Positions 51,413 through 61,900 of a stretch of 64,000 nucleotides of DNA are shown one piece after another. The DNA is taken from the NCBI GenBank assembly GCA_024635655.1, contig JAGXIL010000045.1:1-64000 (forward strand), in the 5' to 3' direction. The translations under genes were made by a program, and so were the position numbers. The notes beneath the pieces are model-generated. The model saw only the letters and a list, made by a program, of their open reading frames with translations. It ran no database searches and was not told the DNA's origin. Position 1 is the stretch's first letter, and every line of letters starts with the position of its first letter. Origin of the DNA: Gillisia sp. Lineage in GTDB: Bacteria; Bacteroidota; Bacteroidia; Flavobacteriales; Flavobacteriaceae.

Positions 51413-52468
51413 TTAATTAATTCCTAAAATTCGTTTTAGTTTTTCTTCATCCACCTCTGTTCCCGCAAAATCATCAAATTTCTTTTCAGTCGCCTGTATA
51501 ATATGACTTTGGATAAACGGTGCACCTTCTTTAGCTCCTTGTTCCGGAGATTTAATACAACATTCCCATTCCATTACTGCCCAAACGTCACATCCGTATT
51601 GTGTTAATTTAGAAAATATGGTTTTGAAATCCACCTGTCCATCTCCAGGGTGGCGATACCTGCCTGCCCGGTCTATCCAGTCTTCATAACCTCCAAAGGT
51701 TCCCTTTCTTCCGGTAGGGTTGAATTCTGCATCCTTCACATGAAACATTTTGATGTAATCATGGTATATATCAATGTACTCCAGGTAATCCAGCTGCTGC
51801 AAAACAAAATGACTGGGATCGTAAAGGATCTGAACTCTTTTATGATTATTGGTAGCCGCAAGAAATCTTTCAAAAGTGACCCCATCGTGAATATCTTCTC
51901 CGGGATGAACTTCATAGCAAACATCTACACCTTGTTCATCAAAAACATCCAGAATAGGTTTCCATCTTTTGGCAAGTTCTTCAAAACCCATTTCTACTAA
52001 ACCCTGTGGGCGCTGAGGCCAGGGGTGGGCTGTATGCCAAAGCAGGGAACCGCTGAAGGTGCCATGCACGTCTATTCCCAGATTTCTGCTTGCTATTGCA
52101 GCGCTTTTTAATTGTTCTACCGCCCATTTGGTTCGCTCCTTAGGATTATTCTTATATGCATCTGGTGCAAAATTGTCGAACATGATATCGTAAGCAGGAT
52201 GTACCGCAACCAATTGCCCCTGCAGGTGGGTTGATAGTTCAGTAATTTCGAGTCCGTAGGAATTGATCTTTCCCTTAAGTTCATCACAATAGGTTTTACT
52301 TTCCCCGGCTTTCTTTAGATCAATAAGAGCCGTTTCCCAGGTAGGGATTTGAATTCCTTTGTATCCAAGATCTGCTGCCCATTTGCATAAGCCTTCAAGA
52401 GAATTAAAAGGGGGTTTACTATCCATAAATTGCGCCAGGAAGACTGCCGGTCCTTTTATTGTTTTCAT
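51413..52468 (-). CDS. Sugar phosphate isomerase/epimerase (AP endonuclease-fold)
   Basis: A 351-residue TIM-barrel protein of the xylose isomerase-like AP_endonuc_2 family. Metal-site residues expected for the fold are in VCYEVHPGEDIHDG (Glu/His), LYDPSHFV, FHVKDAEF and AVMEWECC. There is no signal peptide, so it is cytosolic. Spacing to the oxidoreductase upstream is 28 bases and to the DUF1080 gene 12. In 3-keto-sugar pathways such proteins isomerise or epimerise the keto-sugar after uptake; the exact reaction is not defined by the sequence. Confidence 0.85.
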   Translation of the reverse strand: MKTIKGPAVFLAQFMDSKPPFNSLEGLCKWAADLGYKGIQIPTWETALIDLKKAGESKTYCDELKGKINSYGLEITELSTHLQGQLVAVHPAYDIMFDNFAPDAYKNNPKERTKWAVEQLKSAAIASRNLGIDVHGTFSGSLLWHTAHPWPQRPQGLVEMGFEELAKRWKPILDVFDEQGVDVCYEVHPGEDIHDGVTFERFLAATNNHKRVQILYDPSHFVLQQLDYLEYIDIYHDYIKMFHVKDAEFNPTGRKGTFGGYEDWIDRAGRYRHPGDGQVDFKTIFSKLTQYGCDVWAVMEWECCIKSPEQGAKEGAPFIQSHIIQATEKKFDDFAGTEVDEEKLKRILGIN

Positions 52469-52496
52469 ATATATTATATATTTTTCAAATTAAGCG

Positions 52497-53636
52497 TTAG
52501 TTATCGATCTTTGTCCAAACATTACCATTCTGGTGAGATTCTACTGCTTTTTCAATAAAATTCATTCCTCTTATTCCATCTTTCATGGTTGGAAATTCTC
52601 CCGGATGATAATCCTGTTTATTTATTGCTTTGGCCACACCTTTATAAATATTTCCCATGGAATCAAATATTCCTTCCGGATGGCCGGGAGGAAGTTTTGT
52701 TCCGTCAAGAGAAAGTTTGCTGTTGTAGCTATGGCCGGGTTTCAATACCCGCATAGGTTGCCCGTCTTCCAGCAGATATAAATAGTTAGGATTTTCCTGC
52801 TCCCACTTTAATCCCGCCTTATCTCCATATATACTAACGGTGAAATTATTTTCTTCTCCTGTGGCGATCTGGCTTGTCCTTATAACACCTTTTACATATT
52901 GTGAAAAGCGCAACAGTATTGTTCCGTCAATATCCATCCGGTTGTCTTTATAGAGATAGTTAAGATCTGCAAGAACTTCCTTTATCTCGAGGCCGCTAAC
53001 AAATTCTATCATGCCAAAGGCATGAGTTCCTATGTCCGCGACACAGCAACTTATTCCCGATTTCTCAGGATCCAATCTCCAGGTAGTGTTTCTTTTCTCT
53101 TTATCGTGAATAATATCGTTGATCCAACCCTGGTAATATTGAACATCTACTTTTTGGACATTACCTATTTCTCCTGCTGCGATCATTTCTTTCATTTGCC
53201 GTACCATTGGGTAACCGGTATACGTATAGGTAACAGCAAAAACAGTTTTTGAAGTTTTTAAAGTTTCCTCCAGAATTTTAGCTTCGCGGTAGGTAGTGGT
53301 AAGAGGTTTTTCACAAATCACATGAAAACCATTCTCCAGCAGTTGTTTTGCCATTGGAAAATGAAGAAAGTTAGGTGTTAAAATGGAAACCACCTGCATT
53401 CTTTCCTCTTGCGGTAAGGCCAACTCTTCTTTGATAAGGGTGTCAAGATCTTTATATATCCTGTGTGTAGCAAGACCTATATCCTCTGCAAAAGAAATGC
53501 TTTCATCGAGGTTGGCGTTAAAAACACCGCCTACCAGTTCAAACCGGTCAAACATTGAAGATGCAACACGGTGAAGAACCCCGATAAGAGAATCTCCGCC
53601 ACCTCCAAGAATTCCTAGTTTTATTTTTGAGCTCAT
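52497..53636 (-). CDS. Gfo/Idh/MocA family oxidoreductase
   Basis: A 379-residue NAD(P)-dependent oxidoreductase: Rossmann domain LGILGGGGDSLIGVLHRV, the catalytic ICEKPLTTT (Lys of the EKP motif), and the C-terminal alpha/beta domain with CCVADIGTHAFGMIEFVSG (His/Asp pair). It is cytosolic. The start overlaps the MFS stop by 4 bases. Gfo/Idh proteins in this setting interconvert a 3-keto-sugar and the sugar. The direction (oxidation or re-reduction after uptake) cannot be decided. Confidence 0.9.
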   Translation of the reverse strand: MSSKIKLGILGGGGDSLIGVLHRVASSMFDRFELVGGVFNANLDESISFAEDIGLATHRIYKDLDTLIKEELALPQEERMQVVSILTPNFLHFPMAKQLLENGFHVICEKPLTTTYREAKILEETLKTSKTVFAVTYTYTGYPMVRQMKEMIAAGEIGNVQKVDVQYYQGWINDIIHDKEKRNTTWRLDPEKSGISCCVADIGTHAFGMIEFVSGLEIKEVLADLNYLYKDNRMDIDGTILLRFSQYVKGVIRTSQIATGEENNFTVSIYGDKAGLKWEQENPNYLYLLEDGQPMRVLKPGHSYNSKLSLDGTKLPPGHPEGIFDSMGNIYKGVAKAINKQDYHPGEFPTMKDGIRGMNFIEKAVESHQNGNVWTKIDN

Positions 53637-54901
53637 AAGTTATTTTTAGTTTCTAATTCAACTTCATTATTAAAAGCGCCTTTTTTTTCCAATTTTTCGT
53701 TTTTGAAGAAAATGGTGAAAAGGATCATTACAATAAACGCAAATGCTGCAGGTACGATCCATATTTGCTCCCAGTCGTGAGATCCATCTGCATTTAAATA
53801 CAGGTCACTAATTTGCCCGGCTACATAAAATCCAACCAGCATACCTACTCCATAAGTGGCAAGCGTGATCAATCCCTGTGCGGCACTTTTGATCTTAGGA
53901 CCCGCTTTAGAATCGGTATATATTTGCCCGGCAACAAAGAAGAAGTCGTAGCATATCCCGTGTAATGCGATCCCTATGATGAGCATATAAACCAGTTCCC
54001 CTGAATCTCCATAGGCGAATAACAAATACCGTACAGACCATGCAAGCATCCCGGCCAAAAGGGTCCATTTAAATCCGAATTTCTTGAAAAAGAATGGCAA
54101 TAGTAAAAGGAAAAGTACTTCAGATATCTGTCCAATCGTCATCATAGCCGTAGGATCTTCCATTCCAACTTCAGCTAAAAATGGGTTGGCGTTTTGATAG
54201 TAAAAGGCCAGGGGGATACAAATTAAGACCGATGAAATAAAGAACATCAAAAAGTTCCTGTCCCTTAATAAACCTAACGCTTCCAGGCCTAAAATGTCTT
54301 TAAGAGTAACTTTTTCTCCTTTACTGCTGGGAGGTGTTTTTGGTAAAGTAAAGCTGAAAAGCCCCAAAACAGCAGAGGCAATAGCTACCATTAAAAATGT
54401 ATACCGCAACATTCCTTCAGCAAGTGCACTGGGGGCATCCCAGGCAAATACCAGGCTTATTACGAGTCCCGCGATGATCCATCCAAGCGTACCAAAGACC
54501 CTGATCCCGGAAAACTGTTTTTCAGGATCACTCATCTGGTAAAAGGAGATGGAATTCACAAGAGCAAGAGTGGGCATATAGATGATCATATATCCTAAGA
54601 CAAAAGGATAGAAAGCGCTGAAATCTTCAGAAGCATACATCATATACAATAATGCAGCTCCCACCAGGTGCAAAAATCCTAAAATGCGCTCTGCATTAAA
54701 AAATTTGTCGGCTATTAGTCCTATTATAAAAGGGGCTATTATGGCTCCCCAGGATTGGGTTGAAAAAGCCATCGCCGTTTGAGTCCCCGTTGCGGCAAGG
54801 TTATATTGTAAAAAAGTTCCTAAAGTGACAAACCATCCTCCCCAGATAAAAAACTCCAGGAACATCATGGTAGATAATTGAAAACGGACTAATTTCTTCA
54901 T
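53633..54901 (-). CDS. NupG-type major facilitator transporter
   Basis: A 422-residue permease with twelve transmembrane helices, resembling the nucleoside:H+ symporter (NupG/XapB) family: MMFLEFFIWGGWFVTLG at the N-terminus and the conserved SFYQMSDPEKQFSGIRVFGTLGWI segment between helices 4 and 5. In carbohydrate loci this family often carries disaccharides or modified sugars. Flanked by the Gfo/Idh and the lipoprotein isomerase genes, it likely imports the keto-sugar or a nucleoside-like compound into the cytosol. Confidence 0.88.
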   Translation of the reverse strand: MKKLVRFQLSTMMFLEFFIWGGWFVTLGTFLQYNLAATGTQTAMAFSTQSWGAIIAPFIIGLIADKFFNAERILGFLHLVGAALLYMMYASEDFSAFYPFVLGYMIIYMPTLALVNSISFYQMSDPEKQFSGIRVFGTLGWIIAGLVISLVFAWDAPSALAEGMLRYTFLMVAIASAVLGLFSFTLPKTPPSSKGEKVTLKDILGLEALGLLRDRNFLMFFISSVLICIPLAFYYQNANPFLAEVGMEDPTAMMTIGQISEVLFLLLLPFFFKKFGFKWTLLAGMLAWSVRYLLFAYGDSGELVYMLIIGIALHGICYDFFFVAGQIYTDSKAGPKIKSAAQGLITLATYGVGMLVGFYVAGQISDLYLNADGSHDWEQIWIVPAAFAFIVMILFTIFFKNEKLEKKGAFNNEVELETKNNL

Positions 54902-54908
54902 CGTTTAA

Positions 54909-55907
54909 CTACTGATTTAATTTAGATCCTTCTTCAATTAATAGTTCTTTGGTTGCCATGATCCCTTCTTCTGGGGAAAGTCGCTGGCCTTCATATTCTA
55001 TTCCTATGTACCCGGTATATCCGGCATCTTTTATTATTTGAAGCATCCTGTTGTAATCAATAGTAGTTTCTTCGCCCTCCTCATTGAAATCATAGGATTT
55101 TGCACTCACTGCTTTGGCAAGGGGCATCATTTCTTCTACTCCCTCGTACTTGGGATATTCTTCTACACAAGAGGCTTCCCAACGCTCTCCACCTTCACGT
55201 TTAAGGCAGAAATTTCCAAAATCTGGCAAAGTTCCACAATTTGGCAGATCTACATCTTCCATAACTTCTACTAAAAGTTGCGCATTAGAAGAAAGATATC
55301 CGTGATTTTCAACCAGGACATTAATATCCTTCTCTGCTGCATATTCAGATAATTTAGTAAGACCATCTGCAGCTGCAGTTTTCCATTCTTCGGGGTCATC
55401 ACTTCCAAAAAGATTCACTCTTATAGCATGTGCACCCAAATAATCTGCTGCATCAACCCATTTTTTGTGGTTTTCAACCGCCTGATTTCTTTCTTCGTCG
55501 TTAGTAGTAGCAAGATCTCCCTCACCATCAATCATAATTAATACATTTTCGACATTATACTGTTCACTTTTACTTTTTAAGCTGTCCAGTAATCTTTCCA
55601 TCCCTTCAGGCGTATTTCCATACTCTTCAAGTTTCTTATTGTATAATTGATTGACATATTCAATTCCTTCAAAACCCATTTCATTAGCTTTTTCAGCAAA
55701 ATCCATAGGATCCATTTCTCCTGCCATGATGGGGCCGCTTAGCGACCACTGCGCAAGGGAAATTTTAAAAAAAGGTTCTGCTGTTTCTGTTGTGGAAATA
55801 TCCTGAGCCTGTTCTTTTTCCTCATTGTTTTTGCAGGAGGTAAAGCTTAGAATTGCACAAGCGGTTATTAAGAAAAGTTTAATAGCCTGGTTGGGAATTT
55901 TTTTCAT
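54909..55907 (-). CDS. Periplasmic sugar isomerase-like TIM-barrel lipoprotein
   Basis: A 332-residue lipoprotein (lipobox SFTSC, Cys25) with a sugar-phosphate isomerase/epimerase TIM barrel. Likely metal-site residues are in IMIDGEGDL, LVENHGYLSS, TLPDFGNFCL and IGIEYEG. It differs from the cytosolic member of this operon in being exported, so the locus has two isomerase-type enzymes in two compartments. It heads the five-gene minus-strand operon, and its promoter shares the 155-bp divergent region with the GMC oxidoreductase. A -7-like TATATTTA lies at 55936-55943. Confidence 0.85.
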   Translation of the reverse strand: MKKIPNQAIKLFLITACAILSFTSCKNNEEKEQAQDISTTETAEPFFKISLAQWSLSGPIMAGEMDPMDFAEKANEMGFEGIEYVNQLYNKKLEEYGNTPEGMERLLDSLKSKSEQYNVENVLIMIDGEGDLATTNDEERNQAVENHKKWVDAADYLGAHAIRVNLFGSDDPEEWKTAAADGLTKLSEYAAEKDINVLVENHGYLSSNAQLLVEVMEDVDLPNCGTLPDFGNFCLKREGGERWEASCVEEYPKYEGVEEMMPLAKAVSAKSYDFNEEGEETTIDYNRMLQIIKDAGYTGYIGIEYEGQRLSPEEGIMATKELLIEEGSKLNQ

Positions 55908-55996
55908 AAAGAGGTGATAATAGGGTTTAATTTGGTAAATATATCTTAACGTTTTTTCGAATCTTAAATGTAGACTTTTTTTTTAAAGCTGTAAAA

Positions 55997-56038
55997 TTCT
56001 AAACATAAATTGATATATTTGGCACTATACGTTTAGAA
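55997..56038 (+). promoter_or_regulatory. GMC promoter flanked by an inverted repeat
   Basis: The -7 box TATATTTG (56014-56021) is bracketed by an 8-bp inverted repeat: TTCTAAAC at 55997-56004 and GTTTAGAA at 56031-56038. Such arms, 34 bases apart centre to centre, could be an operator pair or a coincidence in AT-rich DNA. The GMC gene begins with GTG 41 bases after the -7 box. Confidence 0.5.
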
Positions 56039-56062
56039 ACATATAAATCAAATACCCTTACT

Positions 56063-57763
56063 GTGAATAAAATTTATGAAACCGACACCTATGACGCAAT
56101 CGTTGTAGGCACAGGAATTAGTGGCGGCTGGGCTGCTAAGGAATTATGTGAAAAGGGGTTTAAAACCCTTGTACTTGAAAGAGGACGAATGGTAAAGCAT
56201 ATTGAAGATTACCCTACCATGAATGATGACCCCTGGGACTATAAATTTAAAGGACAGGTGCCAAGGGAAGAAGCGAAAAATCAATATAAGCAAGCCAGGA
56301 CGGGATATACGGTCAATGAAGCCAGTAAACATTTTTTTGTAGATGACCTGAAACATCCTTACAATGAAGTCAAAAGATTCGACTGGATGCGTGGCTATCA
56401 CGTTGGCGGAAGATCGATCATGTGGGGTAGACATAGTTACCGGTTAAGTGACCTGGATTTTGAAGCCAATCAAAAGGAAGGGGTAGCAGTAGATTGGCCT
56501 ATTAGATATAAAGATATTGCTCCATGGTATGACTACGTTGAATCATTTGTAGGAATAAGTGGTGAAAACCTGGGCTTGAGCCAACTTCCTGATGGAAAGT
56601 TCCTACCGCCAATGGAACTAAATTGTGTTGAAGATCATTTAAAGCAGAGTATAGCTTCAAATTTTGATGACAGAGTTTTAACCGCCGGTAGAGTGGCTCA
56701 CATTACAGGGGATACGGAATTTGAAGGAAGATCTCCTTGTCAATATCGAAACAGATGTATAAGAGGTTGTCCTTACGGAGCTTATTTTAGTAGTAATTCG
56801 TCAACTTTACCTGCCGCCGAGCGAACAGGTAATATGACCCTTAGACCAAACTCTATTGTAAGCGAGGTAGTTTACGATCCTGAAACCAAATTGGCAACAG
56901 GAGTGAGGATTATTGATGCTGAAAGTAAAGAGACCATTGAGTACAAAGCCAATGTTGTTTTCTTATGCGCTTCTACAATAGCTTCTACGAGTATATTAAT
57001 GCAATCCAAATCTGATGCTTTTCCTGATGGTATGGGAAATGCCAGTGGAGAACTGGGGCATAATGTAATGGACCACCATTTTAGAGCAGGAGCTTCAGGT
57101 AAATATGATGGTTTCCACGATTCTTATTATAAAGGAAGAAAACCCAACGGAATATATTTACCAAGGTTCAGAAACTTAAATGGGGATCAAAATCTTGGAT
57201 TTACAAGAGGTTATGGTTACCAGGGTGGAGCAAGCCGTGGAGACTGGTCCAGCACAGTTGCTGAAGCCGGATATGGAAAAGAACTAAAAGAAGCAATTAC
57301 AAAACCGGGAGACTGGCAAATGGGATTGATGGGGTTTGGCGAAACACTTCCTTATCATGAAAATAAGATGACCCTTGACTATAATAATCTTGATGAATGG
57401 GGATTACCTACGGTAACTTTTGATGCCGAATTTAAAGAGAATGAAAAAAACATGCGAAAAGATATGGTGGAGCAGGCCATTGCTATGCTGGAAAAAGGCG
57501 GATTTAAAGATATCCAGGGAAATGATGATATAGGTGCTCCGGGATTGGGTATTCATGAAATGGGAACTGCAAGAATGGGTAGAGACCCTAAAACTTCCGT
57601 TTTAAATGGAAACAATCAGGTTCACGATGTTCCTAACGTTTATGTTACAGACGGTTCTTTTATGACCTCTTCAGCCTGTCAAAACCCATCGCTTACTTAT
57701 ATGGCCATGACAGCAAGAGCGGCTGATCACGCCTCCAAAAATTTTCAAAAATCCAACTCTTAA
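56063..57763 (+). CDS. GMC oxidoreductase, large subunit of a glycoside 3-dehydrogenase type enzyme
   Basis: A 566-residue FAD-dependent GMC oxidoreductase, starting with GTG. FAD motif VVGTGISGGWAAKELCEKG, the GGRSIMWGRHSYR block, and the C-terminal signature ending GIHEMGTARMG with the catalytic His and NPSLTYMAM. No own signal peptide, so it must be exported together with the small subunit, encoded 10 bases later, which has a Tat signal. This large/small pairing matches the flavin dehydrogenases (gluconate, sorbitol, glucoside 3-dehydrogenase). With the DUF1080 hydrolase on the opposite strand, C3-oxidation of glycosides is the best inference. Confidence 0.9.
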   Translation: MNKIYETDTYDAIVVGTGISGGWAAKELCEKGFKTLVLERGRMVKHIEDYPTMNDDPWDYKFKGQVPREEAKNQYKQARTGYTVNEASKHFFVDDLKHPYNEVKRFDWMRGYHVGGRSIMWGRHSYRLSDLDFEANQKEGVAVDWPIRYKDIAPWYDYVESFVGISGENLGLSQLPDGKFLPPMELNCVEDHLKQSIASNFDDRVLTAGRVAHITGDTEFEGRSPCQYRNRCIRGCPYGAYFSSNSSTLPAAERTGNMTLRPNSIVSEVVYDPETKLATGVRIIDAESKETIEYKANVVFLCASTIASTSILMQSKSDAFPDGMGNASGELGHNVMDHHFRAGASGKYDGFHDSYYKGRKPNGIYLPRFRNLNGDQNLGFTRGYGYQGGASRGDWSSTVAEAGYGKELKEAITKPGDWQMGLMGFGETLPYHENKMTLDYNNLDEWGLPTVTFDAEFKENEKNMRKDMVEQAIAMLEKGGFKDIQGNDDIGAPGLGIHEMGTARMGRDPKTSVLNGNNQVHDVPNVYVTDGSFMTSSACQNPSLTYMAMTARAADHASKNFQKSNS

Positions 57764-57773
57764 AATTTGAAAC

Positions 57774-58424
57774 ATGAATAGAAGACAAGCATTAAGAAAT
57801 ATAGGATTAGGAGCGGGAGTACTGGTTGTTGGCCCAACATCTTTAGGTTTATTACAAAGCTGTAAAAATGAAAGTGCAATAGGATGGCAACCCACTTTTT
57901 TAAGTGCCCCAAATGGACATGCACTGCAACGAATTTTGGAAGTTATTATTCCCACTACAGATACCCCGGGAGCAAACGATCTGAACATTGCAGAATTTAT
58001 TGATTCTTATATGGATCAGGTAGCTTCAGAGGAGCGTCAGGAAGATTTTGTAAAAAGCGCCGATGCTTTTGCAGCTTCTTTTAGAAACCAGTTTGATAAG
58101 GATCCTGAAGAGGGAAGTGAAGAGGAATATGAGCAAATAGTTGCAAAGTATCTTCGGGCTACTCCTGAAGAGCGGGAACAGTATATGAAACGTAACACCG
58201 AAACCCAGGATCCTATGGATGAAGACCCGGAAGATTCTATGGAAGTAAACTATAATACAGGCTCTCTCTCCTATCTCGAAGATGTAAAGGGATTGGCGAT
58301 CTGGGCTTGGAAGAACAGTGAGGAAATAGGCGAGAATGTTTTGTGGTATGACCCGGTTCCGGGAATGTACATCGCTTGTGGGCCACTTGATGAAATGGGG
58401 AATGGAAAGATTATGTCCTTATAA
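57774..58424 (+). CDS. Gluconate 2-dehydrogenase subunit 3 family protein
   Basis: A 216-residue small subunit. The N-terminus has both a twin-arginine motif (MNRRQALRNIG) and a lipobox-like LLQSC, so it is probably Tat-exported and lipid-anchored. The gluconate-2-dehydrogenase subunit-3 domain follows (ALQRILEVIIPTTDTPGANDLNIAEFIDSY). It helps export and stabilise the GMC flavoprotein encoded upstream, which lacks a signal of its own. An acidic stretch near residues 115-160 is typical of Bacteroidota members. A terminator hairpin follows the stop. Confidence 0.9.
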   Translation: MNRRQALRNIGLGAGVLVVGPTSLGLLQSCKNESAIGWQPTFLSAPNGHALQRILEVIIPTTDTPGANDLNIAEFIDSYMDQVASEERQEDFVKSADAFAASFRNQFDKDPEEGSEEEYEQIVAKYLRATPEEREQYMKRNTETQDPMDEDPEDSMEVNYNTGSLSYLEDVKGLAIWAWKNSEEIGENVLWYDPVPGMYIACGPLDEMGNGKIMSL

Positions 58425-58969
58425 AAACAATTTGTTTTAACATATTAAGGGACTTTTAGAGTCCCTTTTTTTATTTCTGTATTTCAACATGGAGATATCC
58501 ATTGGTGAGCTAATAGGAATGAAATTTTGGAGATTCTTATACAGATTCTAATTGTTAATTTTGGCGGATTATTCAAAAATAACAGAGGCTGACAATATTA
58601 ATTTTGAAAAAAAGTTTTTGCTCCTGGGAAAGAAGATTACCCGTGTTTTATATGTGTGGCTTCAATTAAATATGCCTGACATTTTAATAAAATTGCTAAA
58701 AGTTTAGTTTTTTTATGCATTTATATTAATTCCCGCAATTTCTACTCCCTCTGCGCATTAGGTACCATAAAATAAGCAATCAGCTGGTGTATTAATCTTC
58801 CACTTTGAATTAGCTTTTGTTAAAAAATAAATGCGCAACTGTAAAGTTATAGATCTAAGGAGTTTTGATTCTTTTGAAAAGCTGCTCTACATATTATTAT
58901 AAGGTTAAGATCTAAAAATTTTGGATATTTGAATTACGTAATATTAGCATTAGATTATAGAACTTTTTA
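58425..58969. other. 545-bp intergenic region with terminator
   Basis: It begins with the terminator at 58447-58473. The remaining ~490 bases are AT-rich with no frame longer than a few dozen codons that looks protein-like, and no RNA family I recognise. It should carry the promoter of the FG-GAP lipoprotein genes, but I see no clear TAnnTTTG box. Confidence 0.5.
58447..58473 (+). terminator. Terminator of the GMC operon
   Basis: An 8-bp stem AAGGGACT/AGTCCCTT with a 5-base loop, followed by a T-run (TTTTT). It lies 23 bases after the small-subunit stop. Confidence 0.9.
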
Positions 58970-61900
58970 ATGAAAAAATATCTTGTACTCGTTATAATCA
59001 GTCTTTTTACCCTTTCCTGTTTCAACGAAAAGAAAAAGGAAAAGGAAAAGGAAGAAAGGGTCGTTTCTGAGACTCTTTTTACTTCAATGGAATCTGATGC
59101 TACAGGAATCGATTTTATTAATTCTGTTGAAAATTTAAAGGATTTCAACATATTCACTTATCGAAATTTTTATAACGGAGGAGGAGTAGGCATTGGGGAC
59201 ATTAATAACGATGGATTGGCAGATGTTTATCTTACTGCTAATATGAATGAAAATAAGCTATACCTGAATAAGGGAAATTTTGAGTTTGAAGATATTTCAG
59301 AAGCTTCAGGAGCAGCCGGGGCCAGGTCTTGGTCTACCGGGGTAAGTATGATTGATATAAATGGAGATGGATTACTGGATATTTATGTAAGCAATGCCGG
59401 AAATGCCGAGGGGGATGATCAAAAAAATGAACTTTTCATAAATAATGGAGATCTCACCTTTACTGAAAAGGCAAAAGAATATAATCTTGACGATAACGGA
59501 TTTACAACGCATGCAGCTTTCTTTGATTATGATCTGGATGGGGACCTGGATGCCTATATATTAAACAACAGCTTTATTCCGGTATCCAGCCTTGGCTTTG
59601 AAAATAAAAGGGATATTCGCAGTGAAGACTGGAATGTTCCCGATGTTCTTAAAGGGGGTGGGGATAAATTGATGAGAAATGACAATGGAGTATTTACCGA
59701 TGTAAGTGAAGAAGCAGGAATTTACGGAAGTTTGATTGGTTTTGGCCTGGGGGTAACCGTTGGAGACGTTAATGAGGATCTACTCCCCGATATTTATGTT
59801 TCCAATGATTTTTACGAAAGGGATTATTTATATATCAACCAGGGAGACGGAACCTTTAAGGAGCAAGTAAAAGATTATATGCAGCATCTTAGTTTATCCT
59901 CAATGGGTGCTGATATGGCCGATATAAATAATGACGGGTTGCCGGAAATTTTTGTAACCGATATGCTTCCTGAAGATGACCAACGTTTTAAAGAAACCGG
60001 AGACTACGAAAGGTACAATCTTTACAAGTTAAAAAGGGATCGTGATTTTTATCATCAATACATGCAAAATACCCTTCAGTTAAATAATGGAGATGGCACT
60101 TTTTCTGAAATTGCGTATTACGCAGGAGTTGGAAAAACAGACTGGAGCTGGGGCGCACTTATGTTTGATATGGATAATGATGGTTTTAAGGACATTTTTG
60201 TGAGTAACGGAATCTACCACGATCTTACGAATAATGACTTTATGGATTTCTTTGCCAGTGAAATTATTCAAAAGATGACATTATCGGGTAAAAAAGAGGA
60301 GGTTGAGAATATTATTAATAAAATGCCTTCAACCCCCATTCCCAATTATGCTTTTAAAAATACAGGAGGGTTAAAATTTGATGATCAGGCAAAAGATTGG
60401 GGAATTGGAGAACCGGGATTTTCAAATGGAGCGGCGTATGGAGATCTGGACAATGATGGAGATTTGGATTTGATCATTAACAATTTCAACATGCCTTTAA
60501 GTGTCTATAGAAATAACAGCGAAAAATATAATCAAAATTTCATCAGGATCTCTGTTGAAGGAAAAGGTAAAAACACCAAAGCAGTAGGTAGCATAATTGA
60601 AATTTACATAGATGATCAAACTTTAAGGCAGGAAGTGATACCCACAAGAGGTTTTCAATCCTCTGTAGATTATACTATGTCAATTGGCCTTGGAGAAAGA
60701 GATGAGATTGATTCCCTGCGCGTAATTTTTCCTGACAGGACTTCAGATCTTTTATTAGATGTTCCAATTAATCAATTGCTGGTTCTAAAGCAGGAAGAAG
60801 TTGATAGCGAAGTTTACAATCCGAAAAAGAAGGAAAAAGGAAATTGGCTGGAAGAAATTAATACCAATTTCCAAGTACATAAAGAAGATGCACACCTCGA
60901 TTTTGATTACGAGGGATTGATCCCGAAAATGCAGTCCAGGGAAGGGCCTGCTGTTGCCGTAGGTGATATTGATAACGATGGCAATGAAGATGTTTTTATA
61001 GGGGGTGCACATAATCAGCCTGGGAGGATCTATTTACAAAAACAACCAGGTCAATTATCAATGATGCAGATTGAGATTGACGAGGAATTTGAAGATACAG
61101 ATGCCGCATTTGTAGATGTGAATTCCAATGGGTTCCTGGACCTGGTTGTAGTTTCAGGGGGTAACTTTCAAAATGCCAGGAATGGGGTAAGGGTTTATAT
61201 AAATGACGGTAAGGCCAATTTTGGTCCATATCAGGTAATTGCATTTTCTCAGACAAATGTTTCCAGTATCGCTGCTTTTGATTTTGATGATGATGGAGAT
61301 ATGGATCTTTTAATGGGCGGGTATACTTATCCCGGTGAATATGGTACAAGTGCCCCTAGTAAATTACTGGAAAATGATGGAAAAGGAAATTTCAAGGATG
61401 TAACAAATGCATTAGCTCCTGCTTTAAAAGAGGCAGGAATGGTTACTGCAATATCATGGGCAGACATTAATGGAGATGCTCAACAAGATATGGTGCTGGT
61501 AGGGGAATGGATGTCCCCGATGATCCTTGTAAACCAAAATGGAAAATTCACTCCCCAATCCGGAAGTTTAGATTCTTTCTCCGGTCTTTATAATACTGTC
61601 TTAGCTGAAGATATTGATGGAGATGGACACACAGACCTTGTTTTAGGTAATCGAGGTACCAATGCCAGCTTTAATGCTTCTCAGGATAAACCAGCGAAAA
61701 TGTATCTGGCAGATTTTGATTTAAATGGCACACTGGAACAAATTTTCACCCAAAGTATAGACGGAAGGGACATTCCTTTACATACCAAAAGGGAAATAAC
61801 CGGGCAAATAACATCCCTTAGAAAACAAAATATGAAATTTAAGGAGTATGCAGAAAAATCAATTGATGATCTTCTTGACAAGGAGATCCTGGAACAGGCA

